Part shown: one piece after another, positions 24,086 through 33,233 of the stretch | Numbering within the stretch: position 1 is the stretch's first letter | Layout of the letters: every line of letters starts with the position of its first letter | Assembly (NCBI GenBank): GCA_046327755.1 | Contig: JAXLXW010000006.1 | Coordinates: forward strand, 124,001-188,000 | DNA: 64,000 nt | From: SCN-70-22 sp046327755 | GTDB lineage: Bacteria; Gemmatimonadota; Gemmatimonadetes; Gemmatimonadales; Gemmatimonadaceae | Direction: 5' to 3' | Program-made: the position numbers and the translations under genes | The notes under the pieces: generated by a model | Seen by the model: the letters and a program-made list of their open reading frames with translations, nothing else | What the model was told of the DNA's origin: nothing | The model's database searches: none

Positions 24086-25693
24086 CTACGGCGCCGATTC
24101 GTGGAAGGTCACGCTCGTCTCGCGCTCCAGCGTCCAGCGCATCCCCCACGAGTCCTCGAACAGGATGAGCGGCGCCCCGTTGGCGTCGTACAGGATCGAG
24201 CGTCCGCGCTCGCGCCCCACGCGCTCGATCGCCTCCGTCGGGCCGGTGACCCAGCGCGGATAGCGTCCGGCGATCTTCTCCAGGCGGCAGCGCACGCCGT
24301 ACTCGTGCTCGAGTCGGTGCAGCATCACGTCGAACTGCAGCATCCCCACCGCGCCGATGAGCGGCGTGGGGCCGGAGACTTCGGTGGGTGAAGTGAAGAA
24401 GACCTGCGCCGCCCCCTCCTCCGTCAGCTGCCGCAGCCCGGCGTCGAGCTGCTTGCGCTTCATCGGGTCGATGAGGACGACGCGCGCGAAGTGCTCGGGA
24501 GGGAAGCGCGGGATCCCGGTGAACTCGGGATTGCCTTCCTCGGCCAGTGTATCGCCGATGCGGAGGTTCCCGCGGTCGATCACGCCGATCACGTCGCCGG
24601 GCCACGCCTCCTCGACGGCCGTGCGCTCGCGCGCCATGAACTGCTGCGGCGCCGACAGCCGCACCTTCTTCCCCGTGCGCACCTGGGTGACCTCGAGCCC
24701 GGCGGTGAATCGTCCCGAACAGATGCGCACGAAGGCCACCCGGTCGCGATGGCGCGGGTCCATGTTCGCCTGGATCTTGAAGACAAAGCCCGTGAAGGTG
24801 GGCGAGGCGGGTTCGATGGGACCGGTCGTACTCTCGCGCGGGAGCGGGGGCGGGGCGAGTTCGAGGAACTCACGCAGGAAGGGCTCGACGCCGAAGTTGG
24901 TCAGCGCGCTCCCGAAGAAGACGGGAGAGAGCTCGCCGCGCATCACCGCGTCGCGATCGAACGGATGCCCCGCCGCGTCGAGCAGCTCGATGTCGTGCAG
25001 GAGCTGGGCGTACGGTCCATCCCCGACGCGATCGCGTGTCCCCGGTGCGTGCAGCGCCAGCCGCTCGGCCGGCGCCTTGTGCGAGCCGTGGTGCTCGTCC
25101 TTCCCGAAGAGGTGGACCTGGTCCAGGCGACGATCATACACGCCGACGAAGGCGTTCCCGTTGAAGATGGGCCAGGTGATCGGGTGACAGTTGATCCCGA
25201 GGTCCGCCTCGACGTCGCTCACCAGCTTGAGCGAGTCCTCGCCGACGCGATCGCACTTGTTGACGAAGGTGAAGATCGGCGTCCGCCGCTTCTTGCAGAC
25301 CTCGAAGAGCTGCCGGGTGCGCTCCTCGACCCCCTTGCGGTTGTCGAGGAGCATGACGGCGCTGTCGGCGGCGACGAGGGTGCGATACGTATCCTCAGAG
25401 AAGTCCTCGTGTCCCGGCGTGTCGAGGAGGTTCACCGCGAAGCCGTCGTACTCGAACTGCATCACGCTGGACGTCACCGAGATGCCGCGTTCCTGCTCCA
25501 GCTTCATCCAGTCCGACGTCGCGTGCCGCTCGGCGCGGCGCGACTTGACGGCGCCGGCCAGGTGGATGGCGCCGCCGTAGAGGAGGAGCTTCTCCGTGAG
25601 CGTCGTCTTCCCGGCGTCGGGGTGGGAGATGATCGCGAAGGTGCGCCGGTTGGCGACGGCGCGCTCGAGCTCGGAGGGGACGGCGGTGGTCAT
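24086..25693 (-). CDS. prfC: Peptide chain release factor 3
   Basis: 535 residues from ATG 25693, matching the usual RF3 length. GTPase motifs: SHPDAGKTT (G1), the switch region ERGISVTSSVMQF, DTPGHEDF (G3) and NKCDR (G4). The RF3-specific C-terminal part begins near FTGFVFKIQANMDPRHRDRVAF and includes LQFDVMLHRLEHEYG. RF3 recycles RF1/RF2 from the ribosome after stop-codon hydrolysis. It is transcribed divergently from the S9 peptidase gene, with 196 bases between the starts. Confidence 0.95.
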   Translation of the reverse strand: MTTAVPSELERAVANRRTFAIISHPDAGKTTLTEKLLLYGGAIHLAGAVKSRRAERHATSDWMKLEQERGISVTSSVMQFEYDGFAVNLLDTPGHEDFSEDTYRTLVAADSAVMLLDNRKGVEERTRQLFEVCKKRRTPIFTFVNKCDRVGEDSLKLVSDVEADLGINCHPITWPIFNGNAFVGVYDRRLDQVHLFGKDEHHGSHKAPAERLALHAPGTRDRVGDGPYAQLLHDIELLDAAGHPFDRDAVMRGELSPVFFGSALTNFGVEPFLREFLELAPPPLPRESTTGPIEPASPTFTGFVFKIQANMDPRHRDRVAFVRICSGRFTAGLEVTQVRTGKKVRLSAPQQFMARERTAVEEAWPGDVIGVIDRGNLRIGDTLAEEGNPEFTGIPRFPPEHFARVVLIDPMKRKQLDAGLRQLTEEGAAQVFFTSPTEVSGPTPLIGAVGMLQFDVMLHRLEHEYGVRCRLEKIAGRYPRWVTGPTEAIERVGRERGRSILYDANGAPLILFEDSWGMRWTLERETSVTFHESAP

Positions 25694-25836
25694 CCCGAAG
25701 AATACACAGACAGAAGACGAGAGGACGAGACGACGAGGGCGCGGGGCGGACGGTCGGAGGGGGCTGGGGGCGGGGAGCGCGGGGTGCGGGGACTTCGGCG
25801 GGTCCTTCGCCTCCCGCGCTTTCCCCAACTCGCGCG

Positions 25837-25842
25837 TATTAT
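25837..25842 (+). promoter_or_regulatory. Candidate -10 element for the S9 peptidase gene
   Basis: TATTAT stands out in a very G+C-rich spacer, 48 bases before the ATG at 25890. I could not assign a convincing -35 box. A GGAG ribosome site at 25881-25884 follows, 5 bases from the ATG. Confidence 0.35.
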
Positions 25843-25889
25843 CTGCCGAGGTCCGGTTCGGGGCCTGCCACAGCAACGCTGGAGTTCCC

Positions 25890-28550
25890 ATGGCACATAC
25901 GGTGGTCCGCTTTCATTCCTGGCGCACGGCGATCCTCGCGATCGCGGGTGTGCCGAGCCTTGTCCTCGCGCAGCAGGGCGACCCCGGCTGGCAGCCGCGT
26001 GAGGTCCTGACAAAGGAGACCTATGTCGCGCCGCCTTCGGCGATCGCGCGACTCGTCACGGCGCCGCGCCAGAACCAGGGGCCGTTGAGCGAGCTCTCGC
26101 CCGACCGGAAGTTCTTCCTGCGGACGATCACCGACGGCTTGCCGACGGTGCAGGTGTTCGGGAAGCCGCACTACTACTTCGCCGGGCTGCAAGTTGACTG
26201 GCAGGGGAACCGGTCCCGCGCGCTGACCAACCGCGGCGCGACGTCGCTGGCGCTGGTGGAGGCGACGACCGGGAAGGTGCGCACGATCGACGCGCCCAAG
26301 GGGGCGACGATCACCTCGCCGGCGTGGTCGCCGGACGGCTCCCGCATCGCCTACCTCGCCGGCTTCGACAACGCGACCAAACTGTATGTAGCCGACGTCG
26401 CCACCGGGAAGTCGCGTCCGCTGGGGGCGGGGAACCTGCTGGCGACGCTGGTGACCGCTCCCGAGTGGTCGGGCGACGGGACCAAGGTGTACGCGGTCTA
26501 CGTCCCTGAGGCGCGCGGCGCCGAGCCCAAGCGGCCGGCGATCGAGACCGGGCCGTTGGTGCGCATCTCCGACGCCGAGAAGAACAAGACGCGGACCTAC
26601 GCCTCGCTCCTGCGCGACCCGTTCGAGCGGGACCTGATGAAGTACTACGTCACAGGGCAGCTGGCGGCCGTGGACGCGAAGACCGGCGCCGCGACGAAGA
26701 TCGGCGCCCCGTCGATGATCGCGGGGATCGATCCGTCGCCGGACGGGAAGTACGTGCGCGTGACGCGGATGGATGAGCCGTTCTCCTACATCGTGCAGTA
26801 CACCAACTTCGCGCAGCGAGAAGAGCTGTGGGACGCGGCGGGGAAGGTCGTGGCGACGCTCGTCGTGCGCCCGCTGCGTGAGGGGGACACGCCGGTGGCC
26901 GACGGGCCGGTGGCGTCGCAGGCGAGCGATACCGCCAGGCGCAACATCGGCTGGCTCCCCAACGGGGCGGGGCTCTACTTCCTCAAGCAGGACCCGGCGC
27001 CGGTGCGCGGGGCGGGGAGCGACACGGCAGCGGGCGAAGCGCCGCGTGGTCCGGGCGCCAATGGCCCGCGTCGCAAGGACAAGCTCTTCACCTGGGCGGC
27101 GCCGTACGCCGCGGGGACGGAGAAGAGTGTCTTCGAGAGCGACAACCGCATGAGCGGCGTGCTCTTCACCGAGGACGCCAAGATGGTCTTCGTCGCCGAG
27201 AACGCGCAGAACACCGGCACCGTGTACGCGGTCAACTTCGATGAGCCGGGGAAGAAGTACACGCTGTGGCGCCTGCGCGGGATCACGGCGAGCGTCGGCC
27301 GGCGCGGCGGCTTCTTCGGTGGCGGCGGGCGCGGCGGGGCGGGCGACGATTCGCTCACCTTCTACCAGAACCCGGGCGACCTGATGGTCAAGCGCGGGAA
27401 GCTGGGCGTCGACGTGGCGCTCGTGTCGAACGACGGCGCGAACGCGTACCTCGAGGGGACGCGCTATTTCAAGGACTGGCAGTCGCAGGCACCGCGCGGC
27501 TTCGTCGACAAGGTCGAGATCAAGACGGCGAAGAAGTCGCGCCTCTTCGAAGGGGCCGCCGACACCTTCGACAACGTGGTCACGGCGCTCGACGACGACT
27601 TCAAGCAGGCGGTGATCACGCGCGAGTCGCCGACGATGGTCCCCAACACCTACGTGCGCGACATGGCGTCGGGGCAGTACACGGCCATCACCAACAACAC
27701 CGACCTCACGCCGGAGTTCACCAGCGCCGTGCGCAAGCGCGTGCAGGTGACGCGTGCGGACGGGATCACCTTCATGGTGAACGTGACGCTCCCCGCCGGC
27801 TACGTGGCCGGGACGCGCCTCCCCGGGCTGCTCTGGATCTATCCGTACGAGTACACCGACCAGGCCGGCTACGACCGTACCCTACGCACCGAGAACATCA
27901 ACCGCTTCCCGCAGGCCGGGCCGCGCACGATCGAGTACATGGTGACGCAGGGGTACGCGGTGGCGAACTTCTCGCCGCCGGTGATCGGCGCCGCCGGTCG
28001 CATGAACGACAACTACGTCACCGACCTCCAGAAGAACCTCTCGGCGATCATCGACGAGCTGGATCGCCAGCAGCTCATCGATCGCACCAAGCTCGCGATC
28101 GGCGGCCACAGCTACGGCGCCTTCACGACGGTCAACGCGCTCGTGCACACGCCGTACTTCAAGGCGGGGATTGCCGGCGACGGGATGTACAACCGCACGC
28201 TCACGCCGAGCGGCTTCCAGAGCGAGCGCCGCGACTTCTGGGAAGGGCAGCAGACGTATCTCGAGATGTCGCCCTTCCTCAAGGCGGACCAGCTCACCGG
28301 CGCGCTGTTGATGTACCACTCGATCGAGGACCAGAATGTCGGGACCGCGCCGATCTCGTCGGAGCGCCTGATGCATGCGCTCGAGGGGCTGGGCAAGACG
28401 GCCTCGCTCTACATGTACCCGTATGAAGACCACGGCCCCGCCACCAAGGAGACGTTGCTCGACCAGTGGGCGCGGTGGACGGCGTGGCTCGACGTGTATG
28501 TGAAGCAGGGCGAGAAGAAGCCGGTGAAGGGGCAGAAGCCAGTCTCATAG
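25890..28550 (+). CDS. Secreted S9-family serine peptidase (prolyl oligopeptidase type)
   Basis: 886 residues. ATG 25890 is supported by GGAG 5 bases upstream and gives a signal peptide ending near VLAQQG (about residue 28). Residues 60-600 form a beta-propeller-like region with repeated SPDGS/SPDGK motifs. A Gly/Arg-rich loop (RRGGFFGGGGRGG) lies near residue 475. The C-terminal alpha/beta hydrolase has the catalytic Ser741 in GGHSYGAF, Asp814 in SIEDQNV and His848 in YEDHGP. It should cleave oligopeptides in the periplasm or outside. It is monocistronic and is followed by a terminator hairpin. Confidence 0.9.
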   Translation: MAHTVVRFHSWRTAILAIAGVPSLVLAQQGDPGWQPREVLTKETYVAPPSAIARLVTAPRQNQGPLSELSPDRKFFLRTITDGLPTVQVFGKPHYYFAGLQVDWQGNRSRALTNRGATSLALVEATTGKVRTIDAPKGATITSPAWSPDGSRIAYLAGFDNATKLYVADVATGKSRPLGAGNLLATLVTAPEWSGDGTKVYAVYVPEARGAEPKRPAIETGPLVRISDAEKNKTRTYASLLRDPFERDLMKYYVTGQLAAVDAKTGAATKIGAPSMIAGIDPSPDGKYVRVTRMDEPFSYIVQYTNFAQREELWDAAGKVVATLVVRPLREGDTPVADGPVASQASDTARRNIGWLPNGAGLYFLKQDPAPVRGAGSDTAAGEAPRGPGANGPRRKDKLFTWAAPYAAGTEKSVFESDNRMSGVLFTEDAKMVFVAENAQNTGTVYAVNFDEPGKKYTLWRLRGITASVGRRGGFFGGGGRGGAGDDSLTFYQNPGDLMVKRGKLGVDVALVSNDGANAYLEGTRYFKDWQSQAPRGFVDKVEIKTAKKSRLFEGAADTFDNVVTALDDDFKQAVITRESPTMVPNTYVRDMASGQYTAITNNTDLTPEFTSAVRKRVQVTRADGITFMVNVTLPAGYVAGTRLPGLLWIYPYEYTDQAGYDRTLRTENINRFPQAGPRTIEYMVTQGYAVANFSPPVIGAAGRMNDNYVTDLQKNLSAIIDELDRQQLIDRTKLAIGGHSYGAFTTVNALVHTPYFKAGIAGDGMYNRTLTPSGFQSERRDFWEGQQTYLEMSPFLKADQLTGALLMYHSIEDQNVGTAPISSERLMHALEGLGKTASLYMYPYEDHGPATKETLLDQWARWTAWLDVYVKQGEKKPVKGQKPVS

Positions 28551-28555
28551 GGGCA

Positions 28556-28570
28556 GACGGGAGACGGGAG
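28556..28570 (+). repeat. GGGAGAC-type heptamers, left arm of composite element
   Basis: Two heptamer units (GACGGGAGACGGGAG) start 5 bases after the S9 peptidase stop and run into the hairpin at 28572-28598. They are the inverted counterpart of 28649-28671. Confidence 0.75.
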
Positions 28571-28571
28571 T

Positions 28572-28598
28572 GCGGGCGGCGCCCTCGGCGCCGCCCGC
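28572..28598 (+). terminator. Hairpin terminator after S9 peptidase
   Basis: A perfect 12-bp stem GCGGGCGGCGCC/GGCGCCGCCCGC closes a 3-base loop and is followed by CTTGTTT. It is placed 21 bases after the stop codon, in a 125-base spacer between convergent genes. Confidence 0.8.
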
Positions 28599-28648
28599 CT
28601 TGTTTCATCTACGAGCTGCAAACGGGCGACCCCGCGGCGCAGCCGCGA

Positions 28649-28671
28649 ACTCCCGTCTCCCGTCTCCCGTC
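28649..28671 (-). repeat. GGGAGAC-type heptamers, right arm of composite element
   Basis: ACTCCCGTCTCCCGTCTCCC and following bases form three heptamers in inverted orientation to 28556-28570, ending 4 bases before the stop of the GGDEF-EAL gene. Confidence 0.75.
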
Positions 28672-28675
28672 CGCC

Positions 28676-31447
28676 CTACAGTGCCCCCGCCTCGGCACCC
28701 TCCAGCATCCGCACGATCGACCCCTCCGGCACCGGGCGCGAGTAGCACGACCCCTGCCCGAGTTCGCACCCCAGCGCCTGCAGCGCGACGCGCTGCGCCT
28801 CGACGTCGACGCCCTCGGCGATGGTCGAGAGGTTGAGCGCCCTGCCTAACGCCACGATGGTGCGGGCCAGCGCGGTCTGCGACCCGCCGCGGGCCACTCC
28901 CTGCACGAAGCTCCGGTCGATCTTGAGCATGTCGACGGCGAGCCCCTGCAGGTACCCGAGCGACGACGCCCCCATTCCGAAGTCGTCGACGATGAAGCGA
29001 ATCCCGAGGTGGTGCAGCCGTTGCATCTGGTCGCGCGCGGCGGCCGAGGCGCGCGTGAGTGCGTCCTCGGTCACTTCGAACAGGAGCGACGACGCGGGGA
29101 AGCCGGACGAGGCCAGGGCGCGCTGGACCTGGGCGACGAACGTCGCAGATTGCAACTGGCGGAGCGAGACCTTGAGCGTCAGCGTCAGCGGGCGCTCCTC
29201 ACCCACGCGGTCACCCGGGACGGTGGGCCACTGCGCTACCGCGGTGCAGGCGCGCGCCAGCAGCCATTCGCCGATGTCGACCACCAGCCCGCTCTCCTCG
29301 GCGAGCGGTTGCCACACCGCGGGTGCGACAGTCCCGCGCCGCGGATGCTCCCAGCGCACCGTGGCCTCCACGCCGCGCAGCGATCCGGTGTCGAGTTCGC
29401 AGATCGGCTGGAACAACAGCTGCAATGCACCGGAGGCCACCGCCTCGCGCAGCTCCCCTTCCATCTGCCGGCGCGACCGCTCCTCCTCGTGCATCGACGA
29501 TTCGAAGATCACCCAGCACGACTTTCCCGCCGTCTTGGCGCGATAGAGCGCGACGTCGGCTTCGTGCAGCAGGACGTCGACCAGGTCGCGATGACGCTCC
29601 GGACTCCCGCTCACGCCTGTCGCCGCTTCGGCGCGCTCCCCGGGATGGCCGAAGGCGATCCCGATGCTCGTCCCGATCCCCACTTGGCGGTCGCCGATGG
29701 TGATGGGCTGCGACACCGAGCGCAGGATGCGGTCGGCAACGACCACCGCGTGCGCGTCGTCCGGGACGTGCTCGAGCAGCACCGCGAACTCGTCGCCGCC
29801 GAGGCGTGCCACGAGGTCACTGCCGCGCGTGGCGTTCAGGAGGCGATCGGAGACGGTCTGCAGCACGCGGTCGCCGGCGGCGTGGCCGAGCGTGTCGTTG
29901 ACCTCCTTGAATCCGTCGAGGTCCAGGGCGAGCACGGCGATTCGCTGGGGGTCCTCGCGCTCCAGCGACTGCGACACACGCGCGCGAAAACGCCGCCGGT
30001 TCGCCAGCCCGGTGAGCCCGTCGTGGTGCGCCTGGTGCGAGAGCGCCTCCCGCGACGACCGGAGTTCCTCCACGAGAAGGATGTTGCGCAGCGCGGTCGC
30101 GGCCAGGGCGGCCAGCGCCTCGAACACGGCGACGTCCGCGGGGCCGTACGCGTTGGCGCCGATGCTGCACACGGCCAGCACGCCCACCACGTCGTGCCCG
30201 ACGATGACGGGGGTGCGCATCATCGTCCCGGTGGCCGGCGCTGCCTCGCTCTCCGTCGGGCCGCACGCATCGGGGGAGACGCACGACTGCCGCTCGTCGA
30301 TCACCCGTCGCAGGTCGCCGCGCGCCGGTATGGGGCGTGACACGTCGTCCTCGGCCGAGTCGCCGAGAAAGCGGATGGAGCCGGCACGCTGGTCCACCAG
30401 GGCGAGCGCGAACTTCTGCATGTGGAGCACGTCGGCGCATGCCTGTCGCAGCACGTCGCGCAGCGCCCGCGCCGAATCGGTGGCCAGGACGCCGGCGGCC
30501 GCCCGGGCCACCGCCGACATGCGCTCGGCCATCTGCGTCGCCTCGAGGCGCGCCACGCGCATTGACTCCTCGGCGCGGGCGCGCTCCTCGACTTCATCCT
30601 CGAGCGAGCGAACCGCGGCCCCCAGCTTCTCTGCCGTCACATTGAAGCTCACGCCGAGGAAGCCGACGTCGTCCAGGGCGCGCGTGGGGAGTCGCACGGA
30701 GAAGTCGCCCTCGGCCAGCGCGGCCAGCGCGCGTCGCGCCCGCCGTACGCGAAAGACGTAGCGAATCGGCGTCTGCATCGACAGCCACGAGATCGCTCCC
30801 ATCAGGAACGTCTCGAGGAGGATGTGGGCGATCGAGTACGTCTGCGAGAACAGCCGCTCGCCGAAGAGGTGCGCGATCGGGTACACCGTGCAGCTGAGCA
30901 GGAGCTGCAACCGCGCGGCCCGCGGGTGCCCCATCGCGTAACCGGCGACCGACAACACGAGGAAGGGGATCACGAGGTGCCCCTCGTGACCAAACGACGC
31001 GACGATGAGCCCGAACATGATCGCGTCGAGCACCTGCATCCCCCACAGGTGCCGCTCGTTCGTCGCGCCGCGGCGATTCCAGCTCCGGACCAGCTCGTTC
31101 ACGAGCAGCATCAGGATGGAGTCGACGACCAGGAACTGCCACGGTCCCGGCAGGACGTCGAACGCGAAATCGGTGATCCCGACCGCGAGCGCGAGCACGA
31201 CGAGCCGGAACCGCACCTGGGTGGCGCGGTTCAGGAGTTCACGCTGGAAGATGCTCTGCTCGCGCGCGATCAGGTCGTGCGCGGAGACGGAGTCGGCGTG
31301 GAAGTCGAAGCGCGGCAATGCGGGCCGAACGACATGGACGAGGGCCTGGCGAGGCTCGGCGAACGGAGGGATGCGACACCCCCATGAGGACGAGTGTCGG
31401 CGTTCCCGAAGCGTGACTCCACCCTGATCGCATTGGAGCACCCCCAT
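28676..31447 (-). CDS. Membrane GGDEF-EAL protein (diguanylate cyclase with degenerate EAL)
   Basis: 923 residues if started at ATG 31447; the first 50 residues are unusual, so a later start is possible. Residues 75-235 hold about five or six membrane helices, then a HAMP-like stretch (235-290), a GAF-like domain (310-455), GGDEF and EAL. RLGGDEF (550-554) is intact, with an upstream RxxD inhibition site (541-544). In the EAL domain the signature is EAT (694-696) instead of EAL, and the metal-ligand asparagine of the NLS motif is Lys759. DDFG (821-824), KIDRSF and AEGV remain. It probably makes c-di-GMP and has lost or altered phosphodiesterase activity. It is divergent from the RND operon. 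Confidence 0.85.
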   Translation of the reverse strand: MGVLQCDQGGVTLRERRHSSSWGCRIPPFAEPRQALVHVVRPALPRFDFHADSVSAHDLIAREQSIFQRELLNRATQVRFRLVVLALAVGITDFAFDVLPGPWQFLVVDSILMLLVNELVRSWNRRGATNERHLWGMQVLDAIMFGLIVASFGHEGHLVIPFLVLSVAGYAMGHPRAARLQLLLSCTVYPIAHLFGERLFSQTYSIAHILLETFLMGAISWLSMQTPIRYVFRVRRARRALAALAEGDFSVRLPTRALDDVGFLGVSFNVTAEKLGAAVRSLEDEVEERARAEESMRVARLEATQMAERMSAVARAAAGVLATDSARALRDVLRQACADVLHMQKFALALVDQRAGSIRFLGDSAEDDVSRPIPARGDLRRVIDERQSCVSPDACGPTESEAAPATGTMMRTPVIVGHDVVGVLAVCSIGANAYGPADVAVFEALAALAATALRNILLVEELRSSREALSHQAHHDGLTGLANRRRFRARVSQSLEREDPQRIAVLALDLDGFKEVNDTLGHAAGDRVLQTVSDRLLNATRGSDLVARLGGDEFAVLLEHVPDDAHAVVVADRILRSVSQPITIGDRQVGIGTSIGIAFGHPGERAEAATGVSGSPERHRDLVDVLLHEADVALYRAKTAGKSCWVIFESSMHEEERSRRQMEGELREAVASGALQLLFQPICELDTGSLRGVEATVRWEHPRRGTVAPAVWQPLAEESGLVVDIGEWLLARACTAVAQWPTVPGDRVGEERPLTLTLKVSLRQLQSATFVAQVQRALASSGFPASSLLFEVTEDALTRASAAARDQMQRLHHLGIRFIVDDFGMGASSLGYLQGLAVDMLKIDRSFVQGVARGGSQTALARTIVALGRALNLSTIAEGVDVEAQRVALQALGCELGQGSCYSRPVPEGSIVRMLEGAEAGAL

Positions 31448-31475
31448 GCCTTCCCGGGGCCGGCCGCCGGTCGGC

Positions 31476-31485
31476 GGGGGGGGGG
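31476..31485. repeat. G10 homopolymer in divergent promoter region
   Basis: An uninterrupted run of ten G lies 29-38 bases upstream of the GGDEF-EAL start in the 223-base spacer before the efflux operon. Runs of this length are prone to slipped-strand length change and also to sequencing error. Confidence 0.7.
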
Positions 31486-31670
31486 CACCAGCGCGAGCGG
31501 CGACGATCTTCCCCGCGGCTTTTCAACGTGGCGGTTGTCTCCCGTGCCACCGTCTGGCAAAGTCCGCTGGACAACGCTCCTTTCGCCGCCCGCGTAGCAC
31601 CACTGAGCCCTCCAGGCCGGGACGCGTGCGCGGTAGGTGGAGGAGCAGCCTTCCGAATCCTCCCCACTCC

Positions 31671-33233
31671 ATGCACCTCTTCCCACGAGCCATGCGCTCG
31701 ACCGGTCGGGCGTTGCCGCCGATTTCGACGGCGAGCGACCCACGCCCGCCGGTGCTGAACTTCGCGTGCATTTCCGGGGCGCTCCTGATCGCCGGCTGCG
31801 CATCCTCGCCGCCGCACGCGGTCGGAGGGCTGCCAAGCACGAGCGCGTCCCCGGGGCGCGTCTGGTCGCCGCCGCCGGCCGCCGTCTCGCCCATCGCCGC
31901 CGGCGAGCGATCGACGCCGGGGCGTGCGCCCGCCATTCCCGCCGACGTGCTGTCGCGGATGCAGCAGCTGACGCTCACCGACGTGGTCGACCTCGCGCTT
32001 GGTAACTCGCCGGTCACCCGGACGAGTTGGGCGCAGGCGCGCGCCGCGGCCGCGGCCTATGGTTCCGCCAAGGGGCGATGGTTCCCCACCGTCACCGGCG
32101 ACGTGAACGGCGGGCCGTCGCGCGCCATCTCCGCCAATCCGGCGCGCCTCCCGGCCAACCGCACCACCTGGGTTCCGTCGGTCTCGCTTCAGTACCTCCT
32201 GTTCGATTTCGGAGCGAGAGGGGGGGCCTCGTCGGCGGCGCGAGAAGGGCTGTTCGCTGCCGACTTCACCCACAACGCGCAGGTGCAGGCGGTCATCCTG
32301 GCGACGCAGCAGGCGTACTTCGCCTTCCAGTCGGCACGCGGGGGACTGGCGGCGGCACAGGCGAACGTGGAGACCGCGCGCGAGAACCTCGCCGCCGCCG
32401 ACCGTCGGCACGAGGTCGGCCTGGCGACCATCGCGGACGTGCTGCAGGCGCGCACCGCGATGGCGCAGGCAGAACTCGCGGCGCAGGGGGCCGATGGCGC
32501 GCTGCAGGGGGCGCGCGCGACGCTGGCCGCGTCGATGGGGCTGGAAGCCAACCGCCCCTTCGAGATCGCCAGCGACACGACACCGGTGCCGTTAGGCACG
32601 GTGGCCGAGTCCGTGGACTCGCTCATCGCGCGCGCCGAGCGTGAACGCCCTGACCTGGCCGCGGCGCGCGCGCTGGCGCGCCAGGGCGAGGCGCAGGTGC
32701 GTGTGGCGCGCTCGGCGACGCTCCCCAGCCTCACGATGGGGAGTGCGGCGGGGCGCAGCCTCTCCAACGCCCCGGCGCTCGAAGGGCAGACGTACTCGCT
32801 CACGCTTGGCTTCTCCATTCCGATCTTCAGCGGACTTGCCCGGCAGTACGACGTCGTCGTGGCGCGCGAGAACGCGGCGGCGTCGGCGGCGCGCGCCGAG
32901 CAGGCGCGACTGCTCGCGGCGGCGCAGGTCTACACCTCGTACCACACGCTTCGCACCGCCACGCAGCGCGTGGCGACGTCGTCGCGACTCCTCGCCAGTG
33001 CGACGCAGTCGGAGCAGGTGGCGCGCGGCCGGTACGCCGAAGGCGTGGGGAGCATGCTCGATGTCCTTGCCGCACAGCAGGCGCTGGCCGACGCACGCGC
33101 GCAGGCAGTGACCGCGCGCTGGTCCTGGTTCTCCTCGCTGGCCCAGTTGGCGCGCGACGCTGGTGCCCTCTCTCCGACTGGCGCTCCGGCGCTCCGTCTC
33201 TCGTCCGACTCCACTGGTGGCTTGCCGCGATGA
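31671..33233 (+). CDS. TolC-family outer-membrane efflux lipoprotein
   Basis: About 520 residues from the ATG at 31671; ATG 31692 is also possible. The hydrophobic stretch ends LLIAGCASS, a good lipobox, so it is anchored like OprM. The body consists of two long coiled-coil repeats (TLTDVVDLALGNSP to about residue 300, then PDLAAARALARQGEAQV to the end), the duplicated TolC fold. SLQYLLFDFGARGG and LGFSIPIFSGLARQ are the paired membrane-strand motifs. It forms the outer-membrane exit duct. Its stop overlaps the MFP start (ATGA). Confidence 0.88.
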   Translation: MHLFPRAMRSTGRALPPISTASDPRPPVLNFACISGALLIAGCASSPPHAVGGLPSTSASPGRVWSPPPAAVSPIAAGERSTPGRAPAIPADVLSRMQQLTLTDVVDLALGNSPVTRTSWAQARAAAAAYGSAKGRWFPTVTGDVNGGPSRAISANPARLPANRTTWVPSVSLQYLLFDFGARGGASSAAREGLFAADFTHNAQVQAVILATQQAYFAFQSARGGLAAAQANVETARENLAAADRRHEVGLATIADVLQARTAMAQAELAAQGADGALQGARATLAASMGLEANRPFEIASDTTPVPLGTVAESVDSLIARAERERPDLAAARALARQGEAQVRVARSATLPSLTMGSAAGRSLSNAPALEGQTYSLTLGFSIPIFSGLARQYDVVVARENAAASAARAEQARLLAAAQVYTSYHTLRTATQRVATSSRLLASATQSEQVARGRYAEGVGSMLDVLAAQQALADARAQAVTARWSWFSSLAQLARDAGALSPTGAPALRLSSDSTGGLPR

